Shown: positions 44,130 through 55,965, counted from the stretch's first letter. The stretch: 64,000 nucleotides of DNA from Puccinia triticina (GCF_026914185.1 NC_070563.1:4237001-4301000); one strand, 5' to 3'. Translations and numbers: made by a program. The notes: generated from the letters alone by a model not told the origin.

Positions 44130-45555
44130 TCAATCACTTGAATAGCCCGCCAAGCTTGCAAGGGGCTTTTTAGAACTTTCGGCAGTAGGGACAGGCTGCC
44201 CCTTAGACGATCCAGCCATGGGAAGAGAGGTGGTGTGAGGGTTTGCTCGAGCCATTGGTCGCCGGGATACCAAGGAACCGGTGCGAATTGAGGCGAGTTT
44301 TTTCTGCCGACTGGGAGCCAATTTTTGTTTGAGGTCAGCCAATTGAGCAGCTTTTGGCGGGAGCCCACTGTGGGAGCGGATCGGCGGCAGACCACGTTCG
44401 GCACTGAGTCGAGAGCGCTTTGCTTCCACTTCAGCCCTGTGAGTATCGATCAACCGACGAGCTTCCTTCGCATGTTCTTGGTCAGATGGGTCATCCTCTG
44501 CCCCCTCGATAAATTTCAGCCCAGCCGGTAGAGAGTATTTCGATCGCAACTGATCATCCCCGCGCGATTTGGTGATCAGCTCGGCCTTCTCTTTCCGGAA
44601 CGTCTTTCGCAGTCGCTGGCTTAGGGCTTGAAATTGGCAGACATAGGGCCAGAGAAAAGTGTGAATAACGGCTACTCCTGAGACGTTCTGATGGGGAGGA
44701 GACATACCGAATGGATCTGAGTTTCTAGCTTCGCTAAACTCCATGAGTTCCTCGAGCCTATCTTTAGTTTCTAGGGCTGCAAGTTTATCGCTTGTTTTTT
44801 TCTCCACTTGAGCAAACGCATCCGGTGGTTCACCATCCTCCTTGCCTGTCGGGAACATCATAGCAAGTCAGCAAAAACGGCATGACGAGGATGAAGAGCT
44901 CCAAACGTCTTACGATTCAAAACAATCCCGCCATTTTCTTCCTGATCCCACTCCTCATGCTTCTGCCTTGCTCCACTCTCAACAACATAACGGGTGTTCT
45001 AAATAGTAGGAAGGTTAGACTGCGGCAGCGTAAGGTCAAATTGATTGATGGTTACCTGGGGATCAGTTCGAATTTCAAACCCTGAATAAACAAATTCGCC
45101 AGATGTTAAAATCAATAGGCAGAGCGTTAGATGTAGCTTATGTGACGAAAAGACGATAGCTGTGCACTTACAGTTCCCACAAAGATGACATTTGCACCGG
45201 AAGCTATAGATGGGGGTTGTGTAATACATTCCGACCTTCTTCTTCTCGGCATTGTAGCTTTTGAACACCAGTATGTTCGTCATTCGTGGATCACAAACGG
45301 TCCTCATAGTTCCCCAGTGAGCTCAGAGGCAACATTCTGGGGGATGAAGGATAACACGAACCGAACGCCCATACCGATGTGGGCCTCACAGCTCCCACAC
45401 CAGATATTGAATGGTAATTCGAATCGAGTGATCAGGATCCCTTTATCAAGTTTGCGGGCTCTGTCTCCCAGCGCATGTTTGCCGTGGTAGTTGTTGAGCG
45501 TATCGTGCGTCTTCGGATCGAAGTCGGGCGGGAAGTACCGATTGAAGCCTTGCAT
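44130..45555 (-). CDS. saf4: CCDC130/Saf4-type splicing factor, CWC16 family (341 aa, six exons)
   Basis: Exons are 45555-45362, 45257-45172, 45081-45056, 44998-44914, 44845-44708 and 44626-44130. All introns are GT..AG and every join keeps the frame. The N-terminus MQGFNRYFPPDFDPKTH and then GILITRFELPFNIWCGSCEA, HIGMGVRYNAEKKKVGMYYT, TPIYSFRCKCHLCGNWFEIR and NTRYVVESGARQKHEEWDQE follow the CWC16 family order. Two C-x2-C pairs (CGSC, CHLC) form the zinc-binding site. The opening matches the CCDC130 (Saf4) branch rather than the CCDC94/Yju2 branch. Members join the spliceosome around the first catalytic step. The C-terminal part is charged and low-complexity, as usual. Exon 3 is only 26 nt. 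The tiny exon and the six-exon structure make the gene itself dependent on accurate splicing. It is divergent to the secreted-protein gene. Confidence 0.9.
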
Positions 45556-46491
45556 GGTTCCTGCTTTTCGTGCGGTTTGGCTGAAGCTGGAGGAACTGCG
45601 AGGTGTGGTAAACTTGGCAGAGAGTTTAACCTCCGTGGCCGCGGGGCGCGCACGCCTCCCTCCCGCGCACCGCACGCCCCCACTGCCCGCAGCGGCGATG
45701 CAGAGCTGGAAGCTGGCAGCTCCGTTGCTTTAAAATACTTCACGCAGTCCCTGTTCCGAGCGAACGTGGCACAAGTCCTCGCCTGCTGGGGGGAAAGGCG
45801 TGAATTGCCTCGCATGAAGTGCGACTTCCCGTTGTGAGACAGAGACTCTGCGGGGCCTTTGGGGCACTCAGAGGCTTTTTGGGTCCTGATCAGGGACCAG
45901 GATAAGAGCAACATAAGCTCCGTTCACGATGCTCTCATCCCGAGATTGAAATGCTCCAGCGCTGTACACGTGTCCCGGTGTTCCAGTGACCACGATATAG
46001 CCTCGTCGAATCATCATTGCCCAGTGACTGTACATCTGCTGATGCTATCCTCATCGAAGTCGAAACCGCCGAGAGGCTTGCACATGGCCAAGCTGAGCGG
46101 TGCTTTCACTGAAATCTGCCGGCAGAAACAGCTGGTGTGCATACCAGATGTCTTACCAGTCGTACCGAGTCATCATTTAGGCACCCGCAGTGGAGGCATT
46201 TTGACCCATGAACCCTACGAGTCTCAACGTCTGCGATCCAATCAAACAGTTAGTTTACAGCTCATGAAATCAAGTCGGTACTCATACAACTCGTAAAAGA
46301 AACATTCAAGTCCTCGGTGCTCCCAGAACTGACGGCAGGAGTCGGCACTAAAGTAAAGGTCAGAACCACAAGGGGTTCCTTTCCCCGCCTTACTTTCGAT
46401 AGCTTAAAAATTTACCGCAACTTCCATTTAAATATCATTATATCCTTGGTTTATTGCACCCGATTCTCTTATAGCTCTGTCATCCACTATT
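45556..46491. promoter_or_regulatory. Divergent intergenic region between splicing-factor and secreted-protein genes
   Basis: About 940 bp. The part next to the minus-strand gene (45,590-45,720) is GC- and CpG-rich. The part before the plus-strand gene is AT-richer. Short frames at 45,859-46,296 lack recognisable motifs, though an unrecognised small gene there cannot be excluded. Confidence 0.45.
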
Positions 46492-48998
46492 ATGCTTATC
46501 AAGCGTTTGATTTTCGCATACCTCTTCACCTTTCCCTTGGGTGAATGTAATCTTGGTCAAGAAGCGAGGGAGATGGCTACAATAGGCTCTCATGGTATGG
46601 ATGGCGGCCCGAGAGCTACCGCCGAGGGTCTGGGCTTGCATGGTGCCAATCACGACTCGGCTCATCTAAAGGGCGGTTTGCATGCATCGGATGGACACTC
46701 TGATTCGGAAGACGACATGCCTAATTTACTAGAAATGGCTAAAAACGAACCTCCAGATGCCCACGGAGATGTCATGGATCGGATGGCTGCCAATGCACGA
46801 TTCGAACTACCCTACTTACCCCATCCAGACGAATGGAGAATCAAGACTTGGTGGGTTGAAAACTGTCACCCTCTAGGGAGAAAAATGCGAGCAAAAGCCG
46901 TCGCAGGGCTTAGTATTTTATTCTCGCCTTTGGCGCTTTTGAAATCAGTTTCCAAACCACGATATGCTCCAATGCTACTCCACAGAATAAGTGAGTACTA
47001 GAATCACAGAGAAGCAATTTGAACTAGTCCTTAATTGATCTTCATCTGCTGTTTTGATGTGGTTGTTCATCAAATTTATAGTACGCGAGCCAATTGGAGT
47101 TTGGGAAAAACCAAAGCCTAGTGAGAATTCCTAATCATGTTGGGCTGGCCATCAAGAAGTCTGTATTTTCTAACTTTTCAAATCATATGTTCGAATTATG
47201 TAGGCTTTTTTTCAGTACTCAAAGAATCCTGGCTATCCTGGTGGTCATGGTTGCAAAATAAACTTAGCTTTGGTTCCAAAAAAGTAAAGAAACCTTCGAC
47301 GTCCGGGCCAAATCCCAACGAACTTCTCAAAAAACTCAGAGGGCCTGTCAAAGAGGAAGGTGCCGGAAAGCAGCTGGAAGAACCTATAAATCATCACGAG
47401 TCAGCGACCAATGAGGGAGGTGAGCACCCCAAAGAACCTAAAGATCACGGAGATCCTGGCAATGGCCAAGCTGCCGAAGGCCACCTCAACGAAGCCGTTA
47501 AGCCGAAGCAGTCTGAATCAGGGACACCTAAACACGTTGAGGGCAATGTCGAAGATGCCGAAATTCATCCGCAAGAACCTATCAAAAACCAAGAATCACC
47601 TGCTAATGCGCACGGGGAAGGTACCGAGGCGCACCCCAAAGGAGCTAAGGAACACGAAGAACCTACCAATGAGGAAGGTGCGGAAGACCCCCTCAAAGAA
47701 CTTATTAACCCTCCGGAGTCCAAATGGCGAACACCTGAATTTCGTGAGCATGCATATCCCTTTATATGTTTTACAAAGTAAAGATGCTTAGTCAACTGAA
47801 ACACAAACCTTTGAATTTTATTTTGGTTTCAAAATCAGCACCGATATTTTCTAAAGATCCTGTGGTGGCAGAATCATACATCTTAGGAGGAGAGATTAAG
47901 AGCATAAAAGAGAAGCACGAATCCTTGGATCCAATCCAAGGAAATGAACATTCCTCGGATCCAATCAAAGAGAATGAACATTCCTCGGATCCAATCAAAG
48001 AGAATGAACATTCCTCAGATTCAATCAAGGAGAATGGCCATTCTTCAGATCCAATCAAAGAGAATGGCGAATCCTCGGACCCAATCAAAGAGAATGGCCA
48101 TTCCTTGGATCCAATCGAAGAGAATGGCCATTCCTCGGACCCAATCAAAGAGAATGGCCATCCCTCGGATCCAATCAAGGACAATGACCAGCCCTTGAAT
48201 AGAATCAAGAATGAACTCATGAGCAGACTGTATGGTGGCAATCCAGCTAGTAAATTTTCAGGCGATATGGCTCAAACCTTGAAGGACTATGTCACATCTG
48301 ACGAGCATCTTTTGATACTTGAGCGACTTTATCAGAGGAGAAACGAACTTTTACATGTGCACGGAAAGATGCAAGCACTTACCAACCGTGTGGTTTCTGC
48401 CTTGGGAGGAGAAGACGCAACTAGCGATACTTTTAAACAAATTATTCAGTATCACAAAAAAATCAATTCTGAGGAGCATAGAATTGGAGACCCGGAAAGG
48501 AAAGCAGACCCATCTCTGTATCGCAAATATACCACGACACTTACCTTGGCACAGCTTGATCCTGGTCAGTCCATCTGAAAAAAATCTGTGTTTTTTGCAC
48601 TTGCTGATTTTCCTCACATCTATTCTCTATGATTGACAGCGGCATACAAGATGCATCTGTCACCACTGTTGTACCTAGAAGAAGTGACTCGCCGTTTGGA
48701 AAGAGATTCAATAGTTGGACTCCAAAAAGCCAGCGGTTACATTGGCAGTACACCAAGACTGGAAGTGTTGAGGTCGGCAGCGAAAGAGGTAGAAGAATAC
48801 GCAAATCTATCTCGAGAGGTCGACATGCTCCAGAATAAAGCAATGAATTTGAGAGATCACATCCCATCTTTTACCAAAGCCCAATTTCAAGATGCACGTT
48901 ACATAAGAAACAAATTTAAGGAGTTGTTAACCATTGACGAAGAGGCGTTAAATCCTAAAAGATTTGTTAATAAAACTCCAGCGGAAAAGAAAAACTAA
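46492..48998 (+). CDS. Predicted secreted repeat protein, 720 aa, five exons (candidate effector or wall protein)
   Basis: Exons are 46492-46990, 47082-47120, 47204-47743, 47839-48564 and 48640-48998. All joins are GT..AG in phase 1, and intron 2 has a TTCTAAC branch site. An alternative acceptor 12 nt downstream at 47,215 would also keep frame. The N-terminus MLIKRLIFAYLFTFPLGEC is a typical signal peptide. Then come a Gly/His-rich stretch, a moderately conserved-looking block (HPDEWRIKTWWVENCHPLGR and RAKAVAGLSILFSPLALL), an acidic region with irregular 'EEPxNxEG' repeats, nine 10-residue repeats of type NEHSSDPIKE, and a helical C-terminal domain rich in Leu/Glu/Arg (EEVTRRLERDSIVGLQKASG). 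No membrane anchor is clear beyond one hydrophobic patch. I do not recognise a family. Secretion is inferred from the signal peptide; a role in host interaction is a guess. Confidence 0.75.
47942..48211 (+). repeat. In-frame 30-bp tandem repeat (about nine copies) in exon 4
   Basis: Unit 'gaatgaacattcctcggatc' + 'caatcaaaga', encoding NEHSSDPIKE. Early copies are nearly identical; later ones drift (NGHSLDPIEE, NGHPSDPIKD, NDQPLNRIKN). The near identity suggests recent copy-number change by slippage or unequal crossing-over. The antisense frame (47,792-48,241) is a shadow. Confidence 0.92.
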
Positions 48999-49253
48999 TC
49001 CTGATGGTTTAGCCCATTCTTATTCTCTTGATAAGAACCTTCTTGCCCCTTCTAATTCATAAAATACTTATCTTGTATACTTTTTTTACTTTTCAAGTTT
49101 TGTTTTTCTTCTTGGTGATGGCATCATTCATTACAGGCTGAATATTCTTTCAATTACTCAACATTGTCTCATTTGGTTATTTTTTTCATTCTTGATCCTT
49201 CTCAATATGATAGGTTTTGAATCCAAATATGGTCTCCTTATCCACATGAGATA

Positions 49254-51307
49254 CACTTCAAGGATAATTAAATTTCCCAAAAAAAATACTCAAAGTTTGA
49301 GGTTGGGAAAATAATTGAAAAAAAATCACTCTGTACTGAAAAAAATGCAAACTGAGCGTGCTCAGCCAAAAAAATAAAAATGTGTCAGACTGAGTAAAAA
49401 ACAAGGGGGCACATTTTTGGGGTGGTTTGTTGGATGGGCCTGCACAAGGCCCACATGGGCCCCTAACAGGCCCGTTGGGCCCATTGAAAAAGTAGTATTT
49501 GTTTGGAATTCCCATGCTCTGCTAAAATGTGAAATGGGTCAAACTGAATAAAAAACATGGGGGTACATTTTTGGGGAGATTTTTTGGACGGGCCTGAATG
49601 AGGCCCACATGGCCCCCACAAAGCCCACTGGGCCCATTGAAAGAGTAGCCTTGGTCAAGAAAGCATATGCTCAGCTAAGAAATAAAATGTGTCAGACTGA
49701 GTAAAAACCCTAGGGGCATATTGTTGGGGAGGCTTTTTGGACGGGCCTGAATCAGGCCTGTATGGGCCTGCATCAGGCCTGTACGGGCCAACAGGGTTCC
49801 AAAAAAAAGGAAAGGGCCTGGACATACATTCTGTGAGTGCACAAATGTCATACAGATGTCAGAAGCCCTTCAATATCTTCTGTTGATTAGTGGTCAATTG
49901 GTGCTGCTCTGAAACATCATATGGGCATTCTTAACCAAGACTACTTCTGGGTTGGCCAAACCAGCTTTGGGTGGGCCCTGACGGGCCTGATGCAGTTCTG
50001 TCAATAAGCCCTCCCCCAAAGTGTGGCCCCATGTTTTTTACTCAGGTTGACACATTTTTGTTTCTTAGCTGAGCATAGGCATTCTTGACCAAGGCTACTC
50101 TTTCAATGGGCCCAGTGGGCTTTGTGGGGGCCATGTGGGCCTCATTCAGGCCCGTCCAAAAAATCTCCCCAAAAATGTACCCCCATGTTTTTTTATTCAG
50201 TTTGACCCATTTCACATTTTAGCAGAGCATGGGAATTCCAAACAAATACTACTTTTTCAATGGGCCCAACGGGCCTGTTAGGTGTGAGATTATGGTCTCA
50301 GGGGACCGGCATTCTTCTCATAAATTGAGAAGAATGCCGCGAGCCAAAACAGCTGTGGAAGATGGTAAGCAAAGCAAACCCTTCCGCAGTCCAAGCGCAG
50401 AGCGGCTGATGTTGGAAAAACTCTGTTTACACCTCTGGTGCTTACAGGTCCAACGGAAGCAAGCGGCAAGACTCGGCTCGAGGAAAATCCCGACCAAAAG
50501 TCATTATCTGAAAGGATCACCACAAGCGCCAAAGGTAAGCGGTGGGATCAATACTGGAAGATAGAGATAAGGCTGGAGCTAATGCACTGCTCACTTTCTG
50601 CTAGACAAAGTCGACGCAAAAGAAATCAAAACCACCAATTCCTCTCGAAGAGAAGGAGAAACAATCGGTGAGTTACTGAACTACAAAGCTAAAGCAAAGG
50701 GAAACAAAAAGACTAATAAGCAAGCGCGGCTGCTAAAACTGCAGATAACGTCGCGAGTTTACTACGTCGTTTCTCCAAAGCTTGAAAAAGCGGGATAGCG
50801 TTCAGCAACGGTTCTTTACGTGTAAGAACCGAACTTGGGCCGCACCGTAGGGCAGAGCAAGAAAACTGATGACAAGTTATCTTGGGTTGGGAAACAGACC
50901 AAACGGTTTCGCAGAGCTTCATCTCTGTTCTTTTCTTTTTCTCTCAAGTTTAATCAGTAGAGAGCGGCCAATCTCCTGCTCTTAGGTAAAAACATCTTTT
51001 ACCCTCAACTCTCTAGACAAAATCAATTGTATATAAATCATAAGTCTAGATTATCTAACAAGAAATAATACTCTTAGTTCTTTGTCTTCTTTCATTAGGG
51101 GCCCATGCGGGCCTTGTGCAGGCCCATCCAACAAACCACCCCAAAAATGTGCCCCATGGTTTGTTACTCAGTCTGACACATTTTTATTTTTTTGGCTGAG
51201 CACGCTCAGTTTGCATTTTTTTCAGTACAGAGTGATTTTTTTTCAATTATTTTCCCAACCTCAAACTTTGAGTAATTTTTTTGGGAAATTTAATTATCCT
51301 TGAAGTG
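49254..51307. mobile_element. Large fold-back TIR element, split by a solo LTR
   Basis: The ends CACTTCAAGGATAATTAAAT and its complement are flanked by ATA (49251-49253 and 51308-51310, candidate 3-bp duplication). Arms of roughly 500 bp (49,254 to about 49,790, and about 49,985 to 51,307 minus the LTR) are near-perfect complements. Each arm has about three internal units containing 'gggcctga..aggcccacatggg' and 'gtgtcagactgagtaaaaa'. Without the LTR and one TSD copy the element is about 1,237 bp. No transposase frame is present; the long frames in the arms are shadows of one another. CACTT ends with a 3-bp duplication hint at a CACTA-like mobiliser (inference). Confidence 0.8.
50283..51094 (+). 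repeat. Solo LTR, 812 bp, TSD TTAGG
   Basis: It begins TGTGAGATTATGG and ends CTTCTTTCA (TG..CA). It is flanked by direct TTAGG at 50278-50282 and 51095-51099. The undisturbed left arm of the fold-back element shows the empty site 'cctgttaggggccc' (as complement), which confirms the boundaries exactly. 'tatataaatcataag' near 51,030 and AT-rich sequence follow, as in many LTR promoters. It is unrelated to the Ty3 LTRs at 760 and 55,040. Confidence 0.9.
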
Positions 51308-51569
51308 ATATGTTTGCGGTTTTCACAATTTAACTTGACTATGCACCTGTGTAAACCATATGCCAACTCTCTGAGCAATCCTTCCAATGCTGGAACCATC
51401 ATACCAGCTGGTTTTGTAGCAACAGATAGCAGCAATGTAACCATTTCAACACATGTATTGTAGCGGCATATACAGTGTATTGTAATTGCGGTCTGTTACA
51501 AAATAATTTAAAAGTAGTGTAGCCCATTGGCGCACTGATGCACTAAAAATACAATGTATCAAATTCGCC

Positions 51570-51929
51570 AGGACCCTGGAAACCCCTGATAAATGAGTGG
51601 CATGAAAATGTATGAATTGTTACATTTTTTCTTCAAAATGGTACACATGAAAATGGTATGAATTGGCTTTGAAACCCAAAAGGGTACACATGAAACATCA
51701 AATAAATGTATGAATTTCCAATGAAATTCAGGTAAGTTGGCTAAAACCCGCAAATCCCCGTATAGAATTGGGGTTTTTGGGACCCCCGGTTGGATTTAAG
51801 CTCAAGCCTATGCATGAAAATGTATGAATCAGCCAAAAAAACTCATTCCACGGTGCCCCCCAATGTATGAATTTAGGCAAAATTCAAGAATTTACATGAC
51901 ACCCATTTATAGGGGGTTTCCAGGGTCCT
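51570..51929. mobile_element. MITE-like element, 360 bp, AGGACCCTGGAAACCCC termini
   Basis: AGGACCCTGGAAACCCC and its perfect complement GGGGTTTCCAGGGTCCT mark the ends; 'tgataaatg' / 'catttata' extends the pairing imperfectly. 'atgaaaatgtatgaat' recurs four times inside in the direct sense. The target duplication is not clear. Confidence 0.75.
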
Positions 51930-52424
51930 AATGCACCAATACATCATTTTGACACTCAATTTAGCGCATCAAGCCTTCGTTACGCGCCGTTACATCCAAT
52001 TATGTATTGGAGCTGTGGCACATTGTTCCCTTGATACATAAATTTGAAAAAAACTGTAGCCCATTGGCGCACCATCACACAAAACAAAAATTTTTGGAGC
52101 GGGTGCGCGTTGCAATACCTTTACAGCATAACGGCAATACATTAAGATATGTTAAATGCCACTATAAATACATGTATTTTAATGGTTACATTGTTGCAGA
52201 TAGCATATTTTTCAGAAAACAAAATGTAATTTGGGAACTACAGGAATCAAAACTGTGACCTCAAACTTCATGAGTGATGCTTGTAATGACTAAGACCAAA
52301 GTTAACCCTGTATACCATGGGATCAAGTCTTATATTTCTTTAAAATGCTTGTCTTGTTACCAAGATCAAGATTTATTTTATTTGGGTGTCAGGCTGCATA
52401 AGAGCAGATTTCAAAAATAAATTA

Positions 52425-52596
52425 GGGGGATTCAAATTTGGTCATGTGCAAATTGCAAAAAAACATTCAAGCAGGGTTGGGGGGTGTAGTGCAATGTGGC
52501 TTGCATGCAATTTTTCAACTTGGTGTTCAAGAATAAAATTGAACACTGAATGGAAAAAGTTCATGCAAGTTGCACCTAGCCAACTTTGAAACCCCC
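52425..52596. mobile_element. MITE, 172 bp, GGGGGATTCAAATTTGGTCA family, TA target duplication
   Basis: GGGGGATTCAAATTTGG faces CCAACTTTGAAACCCCC (about 14 of 17 positions pair), flanked by TA on both sides. It shares subterminal sequence with the 43-kb cluster. Confidence 0.8.
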
Positions 52597-54204
52597 TAAT
52601 ATTTTCTTGTATTGCCAATACATCTTTAGGTACCAGTTTCAAATTGAATATTAAGCAAACTAGAGGCCAAGGCGGCTGCGCCGCTGCAAAATTTAGGGCC
52701 CATTGCCACTCCCACCTAATTGCATCCAATTTCAATACTTCAATAAACACAGCTGTGCTCAATCCATAATGCAACACATTCTCCCACATCTTTGGGAAAC
52801 TGCTTCCTTCCACACCCTTCCACCATGGCAGCTCTTGCTATATATTCCACATCAGGACTGTGTATGGATTATCAGATGTATAACTCCTAGTTTCTACCTT
52901 GTGATTCAATCAAAAGGGAAACTGATACAATACAATATTGTACCAATTATGAGTATTGTATCACGTTTTTAATACAAATAAACAGGTAGTGGATTTCCTT
53001 TATCAGCTTAGCAATACAAAACACCTGGATTGTATAGCTTGCCACAATACACAAATATATTTGATCTTGCATTTTAAATAACCACCAATCCATTTGACAA
53101 AGGTGGGTCACATACTACACTGTGCTAAATGACCACATTGCACAAGCATAGTTGCCTTTGCCACAGCTCTCATTTTCTGTGATTTTGGCCTGACTTTAGC
53201 AGTGCTACACCTATCAGGAGCATTTGATTGCTTTTTCAACTTGAAAATTGAAGTAATGCAGCACAGCAGTCAATTTTCTGAAGGAAATGGTGAGCTGAGT
53301 GCAACACTGCTCAAAGCTGAGACAAAATATTACACTCCGTTCCAGTGGTTTTATTTGCTTTCAATAGATTTTTCTGTTACAATAGCGGTTTAACACAGAA
53401 CTGCTGCTAGGATTTCTGGCTGGAAATGTTAGCAATATCACAAAAATGCTAACAGATGTCACATTTCATGCTCAGTTCTAGCAGAATTACACTATTGCTG
53501 CACTTAGAGTAGGATGACCAGTTTGGCTTGTGATATGAGTGTTATGAGCAGCACCTGTCATAAAATCTAGTCACACCTTGTAGAGAGATCAAGAGAGAGA
53601 GAGAGAGAATGTATAGGACAACTGCGGAGACAGGGCACAGCAGAATATATATTGAAATTTGACACTGATAGAGGCACACATCCCCTCCCCTCTCTGTCCA
53701 GTCCGCCCACTTCCAAGATGAGAGAAACTATACACACATACATATACGAGAGAGAGAGAGAGAGAGACGGACGACGTCGTTTTGGGGAGATAATGAAGAG
53801 GAGACGGGGAGGGAGAATGTCCCGAGCGATCTCGGGCGCAGCAGAAGCCAAGGCTACGCGAGAACGGCCTCCTCCTCGTCTCGAGACGCAAGGCGCCTGT
53901 TAGGTCCAATGCAGGCGCCCGTGGACGACGGCCCAGCGTTTGATCCCGCCTCTGATGGGCTACCGCGAGGCCCCGGGCGGCTACAAGCGAACGCCGACAC
54001 CGTCAGCCCCGCTGTGCCGTCGGAAAGGTTATAGAGAGAAATATATGTATGCGTGGAGCGGGTGTGACGGGGCGTGTTTTGGGGCCGCTGTAGGGCCAGC
54101 CATGGTGGTCACGGGCAGATGAGGAGCCGGGTTGTCGTTATCGGAGGAGGGGGAGGAGGGGAGCAGAAGGGCGCGGGGGTCCAGCTTGGATCGAGAGGTG
54201 TGTG
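52597..54204. other. Non-coding stretch with GA microsatellites
   Basis: 'ctagaggccaaggcggct' at 52,660 repeats the word seen at 11,080. (GA)n runs lie at about 53,588-53,607 and 53,748-53,767. Overlapping frames on both strands at 53,567-53,909 derive from these and adjacent Arg/Ser-rich composition. No gene is supported. Confidence 0.5.
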
Positions 54205-54512
54205 ACCCCTCGATGGCCGGTCCGACCAGTCATCGAGAGGTGTGTGACCCCTCGATGGCCGGTCCAACCGGTCATTGGGAGGTGAGAGCCCCCTCGATGA
54301 CCGGTCGGACCGGCCATCGAGGGGTAATATACTGCGGAGTCCCCTCGATGACCGGTACAGACCGGTCATCGAGAGCTAAGACTCCCCTCGATGACCGCAC
54401 AGAACGGTCATTGAGAGCTATGACTCCCCTCGATGACCGGCACAGACCAGTCATCGGAGAGGAGGAGTGAACCTGATCGATGCCGGTCTGTACCGGTTGT
54501 CGAGAGGTGTGA
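54205..54512. repeat. Palindromic minisatellite, about 42-50-bp unit, seven copies
   Basis: Each unit contains CTCGATGACCGGT..ACCGGTCATCGAG followed by a 'gtgtgacccc' or 'ctaagactcccct' spacer. Units start near 54,210, 54,253, 54,294, 54,344, 54,389, 54,430 and 54,478. Every unit can fold into a hairpin of about 12 bp. The same unit type is found at 20,064-20,180. Confidence 0.85.
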
Positions 54513-55039
54513 GCCCAATACCACTACACGGCGGTTGCATAGCGCGGTCAAAAGAGCCGCAAGTTCGGCCGTCAAATTGACGGTCCCCCCTCAGCCATTG
54601 TTGACCGGCAAAAAACAGCCCCCGCGTCAGCCGTCAAATTGACGGCCAAATTGTCAGCTCGCCCACCAGAGAGAAGTCGGGCAAACAGCTGGCAAAACCT
54701 CCGGCCCGCCGACCCAAGCGGCAACTTGACGTCAACCCCCAGCCGGGCCATTCTTCCACGGTCTGACGGCAAACAATTGCTGATCAGCCTGCCACTTCCC
54801 CCGCAACCCCTTGGTTTGTTTTTTGGGACACCCTCAGGTCAACTCATGAGGCACTTGCAACTTTTTTTTTTGCTTCTTTCTTTTTCTTTATGGGTTTTGT
54901 GTACAAGTGTTAATCAGACAGAATGAAGAGAGGCAAGGTGTTATTGGTACTGATATGAGGGAGACGATTGCTGACAAAAAACGGCTTCCGGCCGAGAGAC
55001 TCCGGCAGTCTACCAAAGCCCGCCCAGCCGTCCAGGCGA
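54513..55039. other. Flank of Ty3 insertion with small palindromes
   Basis: CCGTCAAATTGACGG occurs twice as a perfect palindrome (about 54,570 and 54,630). Short frames without motifs. The sequence ends in 'ggcga' just before the LTR, which is the expected target-site half. Confidence 0.5.
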
Positions 55040-55945
55040 TGTGGTAACCCTGTTCCCACTCATATCACCATTCTCATATCATACATATCCCTCACATATC
55101 CATCATTATTATTCCAGATTCAGATTCTACACCTCATTTTACCCCTAGTCACTCACTCATACCACCCTGAAATTCCCTTTGGATCAGAAGTTATTAGCAT
55201 ATACAGTTTCATTGGTATTTTCCTGCTTCTCACATTTCATCTACATTACATATTCCAGTCATCATCACCATAGCTACATATATTACACATTACATAGTGC
55301 TCATCATTACTACACTTCATCATTACATTACATAGTGCTCATCATTACTTCATTTCATCATTACATTACATAGTGCTCATCATTACTTCACTTCATCACT
55401 ACATTTCATCATTGCTCATCTTCAGACCTTGTTACATTGTGCTCATCATGATTTCCCCTTGTTGTATTTCCTCACATATATACTCCCCTCTATATGTTGT
55501 ATCCCGACATTGAATTTCTACTCCATACACCCTGTATGACCTTTTCACCACACCATTAGATACACCTTCATCAGTGCATATTTCACCACACCATTAGATA
55601 ACATTGCCATTCACACATCTTATACACTTTCATACATACCAGAAATATATCCCCCTGCATATATCATTCACATTTGCACATCACCTTTCATCTTTGCCCC
55701 CCGCTACTCCTCCACTCCTCCTCATACCCTACAGGTACAAGTAGTCAGCTCATAGTATTAGTCAGTCTAAGATTATAGTAGTAAAGCCACACCTTTCTTC
55801 TTTTTCTTAGTGTTACACTCATCCCCAGTAGTATTAGTCAGGAAGGCAGCTCTTATATCAGCATCCTTGGCATAGCTTACATTAGTACTAGTGTAGTTAT
55901 ACATTTCCCTTCCCAGCTCTATTCTCCCATTTGAGTAGTTCCACA
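55040..55945 (+). repeat. 5' LTR of Ty3-like element (906 bp)
   Basis: TGTGGTAACCC ... AGTTCCACA, related to 760-1701 along its whole length. It contains 'cacatatatactcccctcta' near 55,473, matching 'cacatatataaacacccctc' in the other LTR, a likely promoter. The repeated phrase 'cattacatagtgctcatcat' occurs three times near 55,290-55,385. Confidence 0.9.
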
Positions 55946-55947
55946 AG

Positions 55948-55965
55948 TGGTGTCCCAACAGCGGC
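55948..55965 (+). other. Candidate primer-binding site
   Basis: TGGTGTCCCAACAGCGGC begins two bases after the LTR end with TGG, complementary to a tRNA CCA 3' end. I cannot assign the tRNA from memory. Confidence 0.5.

Noticed and set aside
48000..48200. CRISPR-like regular repeat spacing
   Set aside because: Units are contiguous 30-bp coding repeats without unique spacers, in a eukaryotic gene.
47792..48241. 149-codon minus-strand frame made of Ser/Ile/Gly/Ser/Glu repeats
   Set aside because: It is the exact antisense of the 30-bp repeat in exon 4 of the secreted-protein gene.
50283..51094. GT..AG-like interruption of the fold-back arm, looking like an intron
   Set aside because: TG..CA ends with a perfect TTAGG duplication and the empty site in the opposite arm show that it is a solo LTR.
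53567..53909. Overlapping 94-106 codon frames on both strands
   Set aside because: Driven by GA microsatellites and adjacent purine-rich sequence.
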